Origin: Euryarchaeota archaeon RBG_13_57_23
Lineage (GTDB): Archaea > Thermoplasmatota > Thermoplasmata > UBA10834
Assembly (NCBI GenBank): GCA_001800675.1
Contig: MGVW01000048.1
Span: 1 to 9,851, forward strand
Direction of reading: 5' to 3'
Length of the DNA: 9,851 bases
Both the position numbers and the translations under genes were made by a program. Positions 1-6,943 of the stretch are shown piece after piece. Under the pieces are notes generated by a model. That model did not search any database. It worked only from the letters and a program-made list of their open reading frames with translations, and was not told the origin of the DNA. Positions within the stretch are counted from its first letter, which is position 1, and each line of letters starts with the position of its first letter.

Positions 1-2
1 AG

Positions 3-674
3 TCGTGTGATCCAGATGGCACCGTCGTGGGCTATTCGTGGGATTTCGGAGACGGAACGGGAATGACAGGCCCAACGGCTTCGCATGACTACACCCAGGC
101 CGGAGAGTACTTGGTCACGTTGACGGTGACCGATGATACGGGATTGAAGAACACCACGAGCCAATCTGTGGCCATCGTCGGGTTGATCCCTCCGAGCGCA
201 TCATTCAGCTTCTCTCAGTTCGGATTGACGGTCTCAACGAACGCTCGCTCTTCCAGTGACGAAGACGGCTCGATCGTCAGTTGGGAGTGGATATGGGGAG
301 ACGGCGCGACCAGCACGGGCGTCGTCGGTTCTCATACTTACTCCTTGCCGGGCTCATACAGGATTACGCTTGTTGTGACCGACGACACCGGACTCACTGG
401 TTCAGCCTATCTGGACATAACAGTCAACTACGTGCCACCCGTGGCATCGTTCGTTATCTACGGCCTCTATCAGGCAGTCGAGGTCTACGCGACGGATTCC
501 TATGATACCGATGGCACAATTATCAGCTACGAATGGAACTGGGGTGACGGCACCGTTCATTCGCAGGGGATATGCTCGGCCCACCGGTATTCCGCTGCAG
601 GGTCGTATTCCGTGACGCTTACCGTGACCGATTCGGCAGGTGTGAGCTCGTCCTTGACGAAGGTGTACGCTGCC
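3..674 (+). repeat. Three tandem PKD domains (first one cut by the window edge)
   Basis: These are protein-level repeats of about 80 residues within the first gene. Each has a DxDGxIxxYxWxxGDG core and ends in a Tyr-x-(V/I)-T-L-x-V-T-D strand followed by a glycine turn. PKD domains are Ig-like spacers common in archaeal surface layers and secreted enzymes. More copies probably lie upstream, because the first visible copy is entered mid-domain. Confidence 0.88.
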
Positions 675-1934
675 ACTGCGGCTCCGCTCGCCACCGATCG
701 GTTCTCTGACTCGCTCAAGCTTGATGGCACAGCCACCGGCACAACGCAGAGGAACGGCGCGATTGCAGTGGTTGGCGCGACTCTATATGCCGCTTGGGAG
801 GACAGGCGCGACGGCAGAGGGCAGATATACATCTCGAAATCGACCGACCGCGGCGTCACATGGTCCACACCGGTTCAAGTGAACGTCTCCATGTATTCTG
901 GTGCGTCTCAGCAGAACCCGTCCGTGGCCGTCGGCCCCGATGGAGCGGTCTACGTCGCATGGCAGGAGAACAGGTCCGGCGGCATGAATGTGAACGTCTA
1001 CCTTGCGCGTGCGAACGGCGGGAGTCTGGTATTCGGACCCGCTGTGCGGGTGGACGACACGGGAATACAATTCAGCTGGCAGGAGTCCCCGAGCGTGGCG
1101 GTCAGTCCCAAGGGGATTGTCCTTGTTGTATGGAAGGATGACAGGGGAGGGTATCCCAGGGTGTACTGCGCTAGGTCCGTGAACAGGGGTGACTCGTTCT
1201 CGGCGAACATCAGGGTCGATGACGGAGTGGCGACGAACGTCGCGACTGGTACGCCGTCCTTGGCGGTCGATGAAATCGGCCGTTTCTACATCGTCTGGAA
1301 CGACAACCGTGACCTCAACAGCAACATCTACCTGTCCAGATCCACAGATGACGGCGTCACGTTCCAGAGTTCGGTCCGAGTGGATGACACCGGCACCGCC
1401 ACATACATGCAGGGGAGCCCGTCGGTGGCGGCTGTGGGCGATGGGTTCGTATGCGTCGTATGGAGGGACGGTCGAAGCGGGCTCCTTGACATCTACTCTG
1501 CGACATCCAGCAACGGCGGAGTCAGTTTCGGGCAGAACGTCGAAGTGGCATCCGCATCCACGCAGACCGACACCATCGTCCCCAAGGTCGCGATGGACCC
1601 GTGGAAGAACATCTTCGTCATCTGGGAGAACGTCAACAGCGCGGACTCGACGATACAGTTCAGCATATCTTCCGATCTGGGCGCTACGTTCCAGAGGGAT
1701 GCCCTGGTCTCCGACGCACCCAACGATGTCTATTGCACGGTTCCACAATTAGCCGTTGACATCCAGGGCGGTGTACACGTCTTGTGGACGGACGACCGCA
1801 ATGATGAGGGCGACGTTCAATATGCATTCGGCGGCTTTTCGGTCTCGTACGCTCGTCAGCCCGGACAACTGCAGTCGGCGTCCGCAGGTCTCTCTGTCGA
1901 ACTCGTCCTTGGGGCGGCCTTCAAGGAAAAGTGA
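3..1934 (+). CDS. Secreted PKD-domain / Asp-box beta-propeller surface protein (5' end outside window)
   Basis: The frame is already open at base 3, encoding a PKD-type SxDPDGTVVGYSWDFGDG stretch, so the true start lies upstream; the GTG at 27 is not a credible start. From that GTG (residue 1), three PKD domains occupy about 1-52, 53-134 and 135-216, with WDFGDG, WIWGDG and WNWGDG motifs and TLTVTD-type final strands. Residues 226-610 hold seven repeats of about 55 residues, with Trp at 257, 312, 369, 424, 479, 533 and 587 in a W-x-D/E-x-R context. Five repeats carry BNR/Asp boxes, such as STDRGVTW at 272 and STDDGVTF at 439. No sialidase RIP motif is seen, so a binding or adhesive role is likelier than glycosidase activity. 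The C-terminus has no membrane anchor or sorting motif, and neighbouring frames offer none, so anchoring, if any, must come from the missing N-terminal part. The fold call is strong; the ligand is unknown. Confidence 0.9.
   Translation, partial: SCDPDGTVVGYSWDFGDGTGMTGPTASHDYTQAGEYLVTLTVTDDTGLKNTTSQSVAIVGLIPPSASFSFSQFGLTVSTNARSSSDEDGSIVSWEWIWGDGATSTGVVGSHTYSLPGSYRITLVVTDDTGLTGSAYLDITVNYVPPVASFVIYGLYQAVEVYATDSYDTDGTIISYEWNWGDGTVHSQGICSAHRYSAAGSYSVTLTVTDSAGVSSSLTKVYAATAAPLATDRFSDSLKLDGTATGTTQRNGAIAVVGATLYAAWEDRRDGRGQIYISKSTDRGVTWSTPVQVNVSMYSGASQQNPSVAVGPDGAVYVAWQENRSGGMNVNVYLARANGGSLVFGPAVRVDDTGIQFSWQESPSVAVSPKGIVLVVWKDDRGGYPRVYCARSVNRGDSFSANIRVDDGVATNVATGTPSLAVDEIGRFYIVWNDNRDLNSNIYLSRSTDDGVTFQSSVRVDDTGTATYMQGSPSVAAVGDGFVCVVWRDGRSGLLDIYSATSSNGGVSFGQNVEVASASTQTDTIVPKVAMDPWKNIFVIWENVNSADSTIQFSISSDLGATFQRDALVSDAPNDVYCTVPQLAVDIQGGVHVLWTDDRNDEGDVQYAFGGFSVSYARQPGQLQSASAGLSVELVLGAAFKEK
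702..1856 (+). repeat. Seven-repeat Asp-box (BNR) beta-propeller region
   Basis: The repeat unit reads roughly PSVAVxxxGxxYVxWxDxR, then IYxxRSxDxGxTF, then VRVDD. The conserved Trp recurs at intervals of 55, 57, 55, 55, 54 and 54 residues. The seventh unit lacks the Asp box and the final VRVDD-type strand, while a matching strand (SDSLKLDGTATG, about residues 228-239) precedes the first unit. That is what a ring closed by swapping one strand between first and last blades would show. Blade number is inferred from repeat count only. Confidence 0.75.
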
Positions 1935-1971
1935 CCGTTGGCCGCACCCTGAACATATGTCAAGATAGTGG

Positions 1972-1997
1972 CTGGACTGCGATTAAACTGCATCCAG
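1972..1997. repeat. Short imperfect inverted repeat between genes
   Basis: CTGGACTGC at 1972-1980 pairs with GCATCCAG at 1990-1997, giving eight base pairs with one bulged C around a 9-base loop. It lies 38 bases after the stop of the PKD/propeller gene and just upstream of the presumed GTPase promoter. It could be a 3' end hairpin or an operator. No T-run follows it, so it is not called a terminator. Confidence 0.3.
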
Positions 1998-2003
1998 ACT
2001 ACT

Positions 2004-2019
2004 ACCAAAGGCTTAAGAA
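2004..2019 (+). promoter_or_regulatory. Probable BRE/TATA promoter of the GTPase gene
   Basis: The sequence ACCAAAGGCTTAAGAA has a purine-rich BRE-like half followed by a TATA-like CTTAAGA. With usual archaeal spacing, transcription would start near 2041, giving a leader of about 40 bases that includes the Shine-Dalgarno before the ATG at 2082. It is a single weak match judged by eye. Confidence 0.4.
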
Positions 2020-2066
2020 TCGATTAGGTCATTTACCTGCAATCCTAGCTCATGAACCCCATTTGT

Positions 2067-2073
2067 GGAGGGG
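2067..2073 (+). promoter_or_regulatory. Shine-Dalgarno that decides the GTPase start
   Basis: GGAGGGG lies 8 bases before the ATG at 2082. An in-frame ATG at 2052 would place this motif inside the coding sequence and add ten residues (MNPICGGDLL) that do not resemble a GTPase N-terminus. The motif therefore favours 2082. Confidence 0.7.
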
Positions 2074-2081
2074 ACCTATTA

Positions 2082-2624
2082 ATGGCTGAAGACGACCTGA
2101 TGAAAGTCAAAGTCTGCTTCATCGGCGACGCTGGTGTTGGAAAGACAAGCCTGATCAAGAGATTCGTCCTGGATGTCTTCGACGACAGGTACATTGCCAC
2201 CATCGGCACCAAGGTGACCAAGAAGATAGTGGATGTCCAAGGTCCAGCCGGTCACGCCAAGGTCATGATGCTGGTATGGGACATCATGGGCCAGAAGGGG
2301 TTCAGGGAGCTGCTCCGGGAGGCCTATTTCTTCGGGGCGCACGGCGCCATTGCCGTCTGCGACCTCACGAACAAGGAGACCCTTGAGGAGCTGAGGTACT
2401 GGATCAAGGCCTTGACAGATGTCGCTGGTGATGTCCCGATAGTCTTCGCGGGTAACAAGGCCGACCTGGAGAACGACCGTGTCGTGAAGGAGCAGGAGCT
2501 GCAGGAGCTGGCCGCCAAGTACAATGCGAAGGCGTTCATGACCAGCGCCAAGACCGGCCAAAATGTCGAGAACGTCTTCAAGAACCTGGCCTTGGCCATG
2601 TCCGAGAAGATGAAGTCGCAGTGA
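2082..2624 (+). CDS. Rab/Ras-like small GTPase
   Basis: This 180-residue protein is a complete single-domain small GTPase of about Rab length. Numbered from the ATG at 2082, all five G motifs are visible. They are the P-loop GDAGVGKTS at 15-23, switch I with the TIG threonine at 40-42, DxxG as WDIMGQ at 66-71, NKAD at 125-128, and TSAK at 154-157. Gln71 occupies the position of the catalytic Gln of Ras/Rab, so GTP hydrolysis should be intact; the eukaryotic WDTAGQ reads WDIMGQ here. The only cysteines are at 12 and 93, so there is no C-terminal prenylation signal and no lipid anchor is apparent. It presumably acts in the cytoplasm as a GTP-dependent switch. The neighbour 146 bases downstream carries a cytoplasmic longin-like domain, a fold used by GTPase regulators, making it a candidate partner. 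The family call is secure; the cellular process is unknown. Confidence 0.93.
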   Translation: MAEDDLMKVKVCFIGDAGVGKTSLIKRFVLDVFDDRYIATIGTKVTKKIVDVQGPAGHAKVMMLVWDIMGQKGFRELLREAYFFGAHGAIAVCDLTNKETLEELRYWIKALTDVAGDVPIVFAGNKADLENDRVVKEQELQELAAKYNAKAFMTSAKTGQNVENVFKNLALAMSEKMKSQ

Positions 2625-2659
2625 TTCTGCTGGACCGTTCCCAGACGTGATAATATCCT

Positions 2660-2675
2660 GAGAACGCTTATAAGC
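2660..2675 (+). promoter_or_regulatory. Probable TATA promoter of the receptor-like gene
   Basis: The stretch GAGAACGCTTATAAGC contains a perfect 10-base palindrome (GCTTATAAGC, 2666-2675) with a strong TATA-like core. Transcription would begin near 2697, giving a leader of about 75 bases to the ATG at 2771. It suggests that the receptor gene can be transcribed separately from the GTPase gene. Confidence 0.5.
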
Positions 2676-2770
2676 CCAGCATAGGCTATTAATTAGTTAC
2701 TTAGAGTGGAGTCTGAACGGCCTTGCAGGGTGGCAACCGTCATATAGCTAGGAGTGCAACAGACAACGGC

Positions 2771-2866
2771 ATGGTGATGAAACCACTCATAGTGCTGTTC
2801 ACCTTCCTTCTCATAGGGTCTTCCTTCGTCATTTTCTCGGATGTGTCCGTGGACCCTGCTAAGGCC
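2771..2866 (+). other. Signal peptide of the receptor-like protein
   Basis: The N-terminus has one Lys at position 4, a hydrophobic core (PLIVLFTFLLIGSSFVIF) and a small-residue AKA cleavage site before Asp33. This is a standard Sec-type signal and sets the outside orientation of the long ectodomain. Confidence 0.75.
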
Positions 2867-5800
2867 GATTCCCTTCCCTCGTGGACCAAGGCGTTCCACC
2901 TGCATGATGGCACGGTCTATGAGGCCATCCAATATGATTGGATGAACTCGAGCAGCCCTATCGCGGGCATCCCAGCCTACAACGATTACGATGGGGACAC
3001 CTTCCCTGGCATCACGATCAGGAAGAACGTGCCTCCGCAGCGGTGGCACCACTGGATCCTGTACCCCGGCGCGGGCAGCGACATCTTGCTTGTCAACGAG
3101 CTCACGGCCAATATCTGGGCCAAATCGAGGGACAACGAATCGGCGTCCCTGATCACCGCCATCTTCTTCGACATCGTGGCCGGGCAGTTCGGGACTCCAG
3201 ACTCGGGAACAGAGATCGGGCGCGTGACCATTCCAATGGCCGGTCCGGTATACTCGGAGTTCCAGCTGTACGCCCTCACAGTCCCGTTCGTATCCTACAC
3301 TCTTCAGGCCGGGCACTATCTGGTATTGACCCTGCAGCGCGGGGATTCGCTCAATGACGGTCTTATTGTCCACTTCGACAAGACGGACTACGATTCCACG
3401 GTCGTGGTGCAGACGACGACCTTCGTCTCGATGGATCAGGCGTGGACCGAGGACAGGCTGGGAGATGCTCGGACGCTTTTCTCAGATCAGGAAAATGCCG
3501 TGGTCTATGCGAATGTATCCGATCCCTTCGGGGCGAATGACATAGTTGACGCCCAGGTTAGTATCTCCTACGCGGGGAACGGAACCGTCATGGTGCCGAC
3601 GACGTCGATGGACCTGGTCATGGTGGATCCTGCGTTTGACCCGTACTGGAAGCTTTTCAATATCTCACTGCCCGCGTTGCCAGCAGGAGAGTACTTTGTC
3701 AATGTCACTGCAAGGGACCATCAGGGTGCCCCGTCTTGGATCAACCTCTCTCTCACGATAGTCGCGGTGGACCACTTCGGTGTCACAGCCCCGTCCCACA
3801 TTCAGGCGGGGAGGATGTTCTCGATGTCGGTGACAGCACTGGACCCCTCAGACCAGATCATCGAGAACTGGGTAGGGAACGTGCTGCTCACAGCATTCAT
3901 GGAGGACATGGTGACCCCGGCGAACGCCACGCTCGCCAACTCATCCATATTCATCGATTTGGCAGACACGGGACAGGTCAACATCACAGACCAGAACTAC
4001 ACCTACGCCGAGGAGACGATCGTCATTCGCGCATCCGCTGGCCCACATCTGGGATGGAGCGAGTCGATTGTCGTGTCCGCGGGCCCGGTCGTCAACATAT
4101 CGATTGACCCTGATGACCCAGTGCCCATCGTGATGGCCTCCGGAAATAGCCTCACCTTCACGGTCACGGGGAGAGATGCGAACGACAATGTGAACTCGAC
4201 TTGGACCGCCAACTGGTCCTTGGACCAGCCAGCAGGGTCTCTCGTGGTGAACGGTCACTCTGCGGTTTTCACGGCTGGATCGACCGGCTGGGTGAACATC
4301 ACATGCAGGAATGATCTGACGGGCGCGTCCGATGCCGTCGCTGTGGAAGTGAGCGTTGGCGCCTTGGCACGCTTGGAGATAGTCTCGCCGTCCAGCCCTC
4401 TCACCATCAGCGAGTCGCTCAGCGTGGCGATCACCGCGGTCGGGTACGACTCGAGCGACAATCTCTACGATCTAGCGGCCCTCACGACCTGGACCACGAA
4501 CACGAGTGGAATCGTAGTCGGCAGCGGGGGCTCTGCGATATTCACCGCTGGTTTCATCCCGGAGTCAGGCGTGGTGAGCGTTCGTGCGGGCATCCTTGTA
4601 GCATCGATCGTGGTTACGATAGTCAACAACCCGAACGGGCCGTGGTTGAGCGCCATCCCCATCCAGATCAAGAACGAGGACAGCGGCAAGTGGAACCTCA
4701 GCCTTTCGGGATATTGGCACGATGTCAACGGCACGGACACGCTGTTGTGGTGGGTAGAGGACGTGTCCACATCGCTGTTCTTCGTGTCGAAGGACCCGGG
4801 CGCGAACTCGGTCATGCAGTTCCACACGCAGCCGGACCAGTACGGCGAGGATGAATTCGAGTTGTGGGTGATGGACACGTCGGGTTTCAGAACCTACGGG
4901 ACCATCATCGTGAGGATCCTGCCAGTGAACGACAAGCCGGCCTTCGTGAACAACCCCCCGGTCGAGCTGTATGTTCGCTTTGACACACCGTACACTTTCG
5001 ATTACAGCTACTATGTCTACGACGTCGATGACCCGAAGAACGAGCTCACCATGTCCTCTTCGCTCGAAGAGTACCTCTTCTTCGACAGGCTCATCGGGAC
5101 CTTCATATTCCCCACGAGAGACGGCGAGACCCCGTATTTCGAGTTCGTGACCATCACGCTAAGGGATGTCTCCGACTCTGCCGAGCTGATGATTGTGGTG
5201 AGGGTCACTTCTGACAATCCCCCAGATCTGAGGGAGGACGGCCTTCCAGACGTCGAACTTCTCGAGGGAGTTGTCAACTATTCCGCCTTCGATCTGGATG
5301 ACTACTTCTTCGATATTGACAGCTCGTACCTCGTGTACGCTTCCGGATTCCAGCACCTGGTCGTGAGCATCGACGATGCGACTCACATCGTGAACATGTC
5401 TGCGCCTGAGGAGTGGTCGGGTTCCACCCAGATCACGTTTACGGCCACGGATCCGATAGGAGCGCTGAAGACGGACACAATCAACGTGACCATTATCGCG
5501 GTGAATGACGCTCCGATCATAGTCAACCCCGGGACGCTGCATGTCAAGTACGACACCACGTACCTCCTCTATCTCAGCCAATACGTCTATGACCCGGACA
5601 ACAGCCTGGAAACGCTCACGTTCGCTTTCAACGACACGCGCGTAATCCACAACACGACATACGCTGGCGCTCACATCCTCGAGATGCTGTTCCCGGCGAC
5701 GCCGATGGGGCCGGGAGTGTTTACAGAGCCGTATTGGGCACATGTGAGGATGACTGTGAGCGACCTCGAACCTCTATCGACCCCATGCGACCTCACGATC

Positions 5801-6943
5801 TTGGTCAGCGACAACAGCCCACCGGAGGTCGTCGCGTCGAACCCGGACCAGCTGTTCTACTCCTTCAAGGAGGACACATACCTCAACGACACGATCAGGC
5901 TGTACGATATCTTCTCGGACCCGGATGACTCGAGCCTGACATTCCTTATGTCCACCGAGGGCAACATATACTCGCAGGTCTACTCAAATGGCGTGGTCAA
6001 CCTGACCGCCAAGACCAACTGGTCAGGGTCGGAGGAGATCAGCATAAAGGCGGTCGACCCCCATGGCGCTTGGGCGTCGGTGAAGGCCTATGTGACTGTG
6101 AGCGAGGTCAACGATGCCCCCGTGATCTACTATATCGAGAACATCATCAACGTTGGGCGCCCAAGGTCCACGCACACTGCGATATCGATGTACTTCTACG
6201 ACAGTGATGACCTGTTCACCAGTCTGTCGATCATCGCATCACCTGCCGAGAACGTGGTGGTCGTGGGCGAGTACATCTATCTGAGCCTCCCGGACGGCGT
6301 GGACATCATCACCGTGACGCTCGTGGCCAATGACGGCGAGGACGACTCGAACCCGATGACTTTCAAGTTCGGTGTCACGAAGACGATCGCGGAACGCATC
6401 GGCTACCCATATTCGTTCCCGCTGGTGCTCGTATTGGCCGGAGTGGCGGGCTACTTCATCGCAATGCGGCTTCCGAGGCCTCACGCCCTCGAGAACCTGT
6501 TCCTGATACACAACGATGGCCGGCTCGTGGCCCATGTGACGAAGGAGGAGAACATGAACCTCGACAAGGACGTGGTGAGCGCCATGTTCACAGCCGTACA
6601 GGAGTTCGTGCGCGATTCCTTCCAGCAGGGAGAAGTGGGCCTGAAGAAATTGGAGATAGGCGACAAGAACGTCGTCATCGAGAAGGGCGCCTTCGCATAC
6701 CTCGCTCTGATCTACTCCGGCTGGCCTCCGAAGGAGACCTTCGAGAACATGGCCATGCTCCTCAAGGACGTCGAGGAGCGCTTCAAGGGCAAGCTCGAGA
6801 AGTGGAACGGGACCGGGAAGGCCGTCAAGGGTGTCGACAAGATGCTTCAAGACTTCATGATCGACAAATACAAGCCCGGTGTGTGGGAAGAGGAAGAGCT
6901 CGCCGAGAAGGAATGGGTCGAGATCCTGGACAAAGAAGCCTAG
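2771..6943 (+). CDS. Single-pass surface receptor-like protein with cadherin-like ectodomain and cytoplasmic longin/roadblock-like domain
   Basis: The ATG at 2771 is chosen because it gives a signal peptide (residues 1-32, cleavage likely after AKA). A TTG at 2723 and an ATG at 2777 are alternatives; AGGAG at 2750-2754 is rather far from the ATG. The protein has 1390 residues. Residues 33-210 form an unrecognised beta-rich domain, possibly a jelly-roll. Residues 210-335 look Ig-like. Three invasin/Big-like units follow, at about 335-440, 440-530 and 530-619. Residues 620-1203 hold six cadherin-like domains with VNDxP linkers at 719, 911 and 1113. A single helix lies at about 1212-1233, followed by MRLPRPH, which fits a cytoplasmic C-terminus. 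Residues 1239-1345 show a strand-strand-helix-three strands-helix order as in longin/roadblock folds, and an acidic tail ends the protein. About 25 NxS/T sequons on the outer part suggest an N-glycosylated surface protein. The C-terminal fold is inferred from pattern only. Confidence 0.88.
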   Translation: MVMKPLIVLFTFLLIGSSFVIFSDVSVDPAKADSLPSWTKAFHLHDGTVYEAIQYDWMNSSSPIAGIPAYNDYDGDTFPGITIRKNVPPQRWHHWILYPGAGSDILLVNELTANIWAKSRDNESASLITAIFFDIVAGQFGTPDSGTEIGRVTIPMAGPVYSEFQLYALTVPFVSYTLQAGHYLVLTLQRGDSLNDGLIVHFDKTDYDSTVVVQTTTFVSMDQAWTEDRLGDARTLFSDQENAVVYANVSDPFGANDIVDAQVSISYAGNGTVMVPTTSMDLVMVDPAFDPYWKLFNISLPALPAGEYFVNVTARDHQGAPSWINLSLTIVAVDHFGVTAPSHIQAGRMFSMSVTALDPSDQIIENWVGNVLLTAFMEDMVTPANATLANSSIFIDLADTGQVNITDQNYTYAEETIVIRASAGPHLGWSESIVVSAGPVVNISIDPDDPVPIVMASGNSLTFTVTGRDANDNVNSTWTANWSLDQPAGSLVVNGHSAVFTAGSTGWVNITCRNDLTGASDAVAVEVSVGALARLEIVSPSSPLTISESLSVAITAVGYDSSDNLYDLAALTTWTTNTSGIVVGSGGSAIFTAGFIPESGVVSVRAGILVASIVVTIVNNPNGPWLSAIPIQIKNEDSGKWNLSLSGYWHDVNGTDTLLWWVEDVSTSLFFVSKDPGANSVMQFHTQPDQYGEDEFELWVMDTSGFRTYGTIIVRILPVNDKPAFVNNPPVELYVRFDTPYTFDYSYYVYDVDDPKNELTMSSSLEEYLFFDRLIGTFIFPTRDGETPYFEFVTITLRDVSDSAELMIVVRVTSDNPPDLREDGLPDVELLEGVVNYSAFDLDDYFFDIDSSYLVYASGFQHLVVSIDDATHIVNMSAPEEWSGSTQITFTATDPIGALKTDTINVTIIAVNDAPIIVNPGTLHVKYDTTYLLYLSQYVYDPDNSLETLTFAFNDTRVIHNTTYAGAHILEMLFPATPMGPGVFTEPYWAHVRMTVSDLEPLSTPCDLTILVSDNSPPEVVASNPDQLFYSFKEDTYLNDTIRLYDIFSDPDDSSLTFLMSTEGNIYSQVYSNGVVNLTAKTNWSGSEEISIKAVDPHGAWASVKAYVTVSEVNDAPVIYYIENIINVGRPRSTHTAISMYFYDSDDLFTSLSIIASPAENVVVVGEYIYLSLPDGVDIITVTLVANDGEDDSNPMTFKFGVTKTIAERIGYPYSFPLVLVLAGVAGYFIAMRLPRPHALENLFLIHNDGRLVAHVTKEENMNLDKDVVSAMFTAVQEFVRDSFQQGEVGLKKLEIGDKNVVIEKGAFAYLALIYSGWPPKETFENMAMLLKDVEERFKGKLEKWNGTGKAVKGVDKMLQDFMIDKYKPGVWEEEELAEKEWVEILDKEA
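4628..6379 (+). repeat. Three tandem copies of a two-domain (B-A) cadherin-like unit
   Basis: These are protein repeats of about 195 residues at 620-815, 816-1014 and 1015-1203. Each unit is a B domain ending in ...VNDxP joined to an A domain; the first two A domains end in ...SDN. B domains share a W-S-G-S...A-x-D-P-x-G-A pattern in copies two and three, and a diverged version in copy one. A domains share DT-x-Y...YVYD-x-D in the first two copies. The junctions alternate VNDKP, SDNPP, VNDAP, SDNSPP, VNDAP at spacings of 95 to 102 residues. Confidence 0.7.
6404..6469 (+). other. Single transmembrane helix of the receptor-like protein
   Basis: Residues 1212-1233 (YPYSFPLVLVLAGVAGYFIAMR plus flank) are the only long hydrophobic stretch after the signal peptide. 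The basic residues that follow fit the positive-inside rule, so the last 157 residues should be cytoplasmic. Confidence 0.85.
6485..6805 (+). other. Cytoplasmic longin/roadblock-like domain of the receptor
   Basis: The domain opens with paired strands ENLFLIH and RLVAHVT around an NDG turn. An amphipathic helix (DKDVVSAMFTAVQEFVRDSF) follows, then strands KKLEIG, NVVIEKG and AYLALIYSG, and a helix starting KETFENMAMLL. That order matches longin-type folds, which in other systems bind or regulate small GTPases. No alignment or structure was available, so the fold is an inference. Confidence 0.55.

Noticed and set aside
783..1748. Long open frame of 321 codons on the minus strand
   Set aside because: It lies wholly antisense to the PKD/propeller gene, has no recognisable domain and is rich in Arg, Asp, Val and His. 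This is typical of the mirror frame of a GC-rich gene.
702..1856. Assignment of the propeller as an active sialidase
   Set aside because: Asp boxes are present, but the arginine RIP motif and other catalytic residues of sialidases are not seen. Asp boxes alone occur in many non-enzymatic propellers.
2052..2081. Upstream ATG for the GTPase
   Set aside because: It would put the GGAGGGG ribosome binding site inside the gene and add ten residues unlike any GTPase N-terminus. It stays possible if the transcript starts near 2041.
2632..2722. Distant inverted match between GGACCGTTC (2632) and GAACGGCC (2715)
   Set aside because: The match is imperfect and the arms are about 75 bases apart, across a presumed promoter. 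Chance is the simpler explanation.
2723..2770. TTG start for the receptor
   Set aside because: It would place 16 polar residues, two of them Arg, before the signal peptide. The ATG at 2771 gives a normal signal sequence, though its ribosome binding site is weak.
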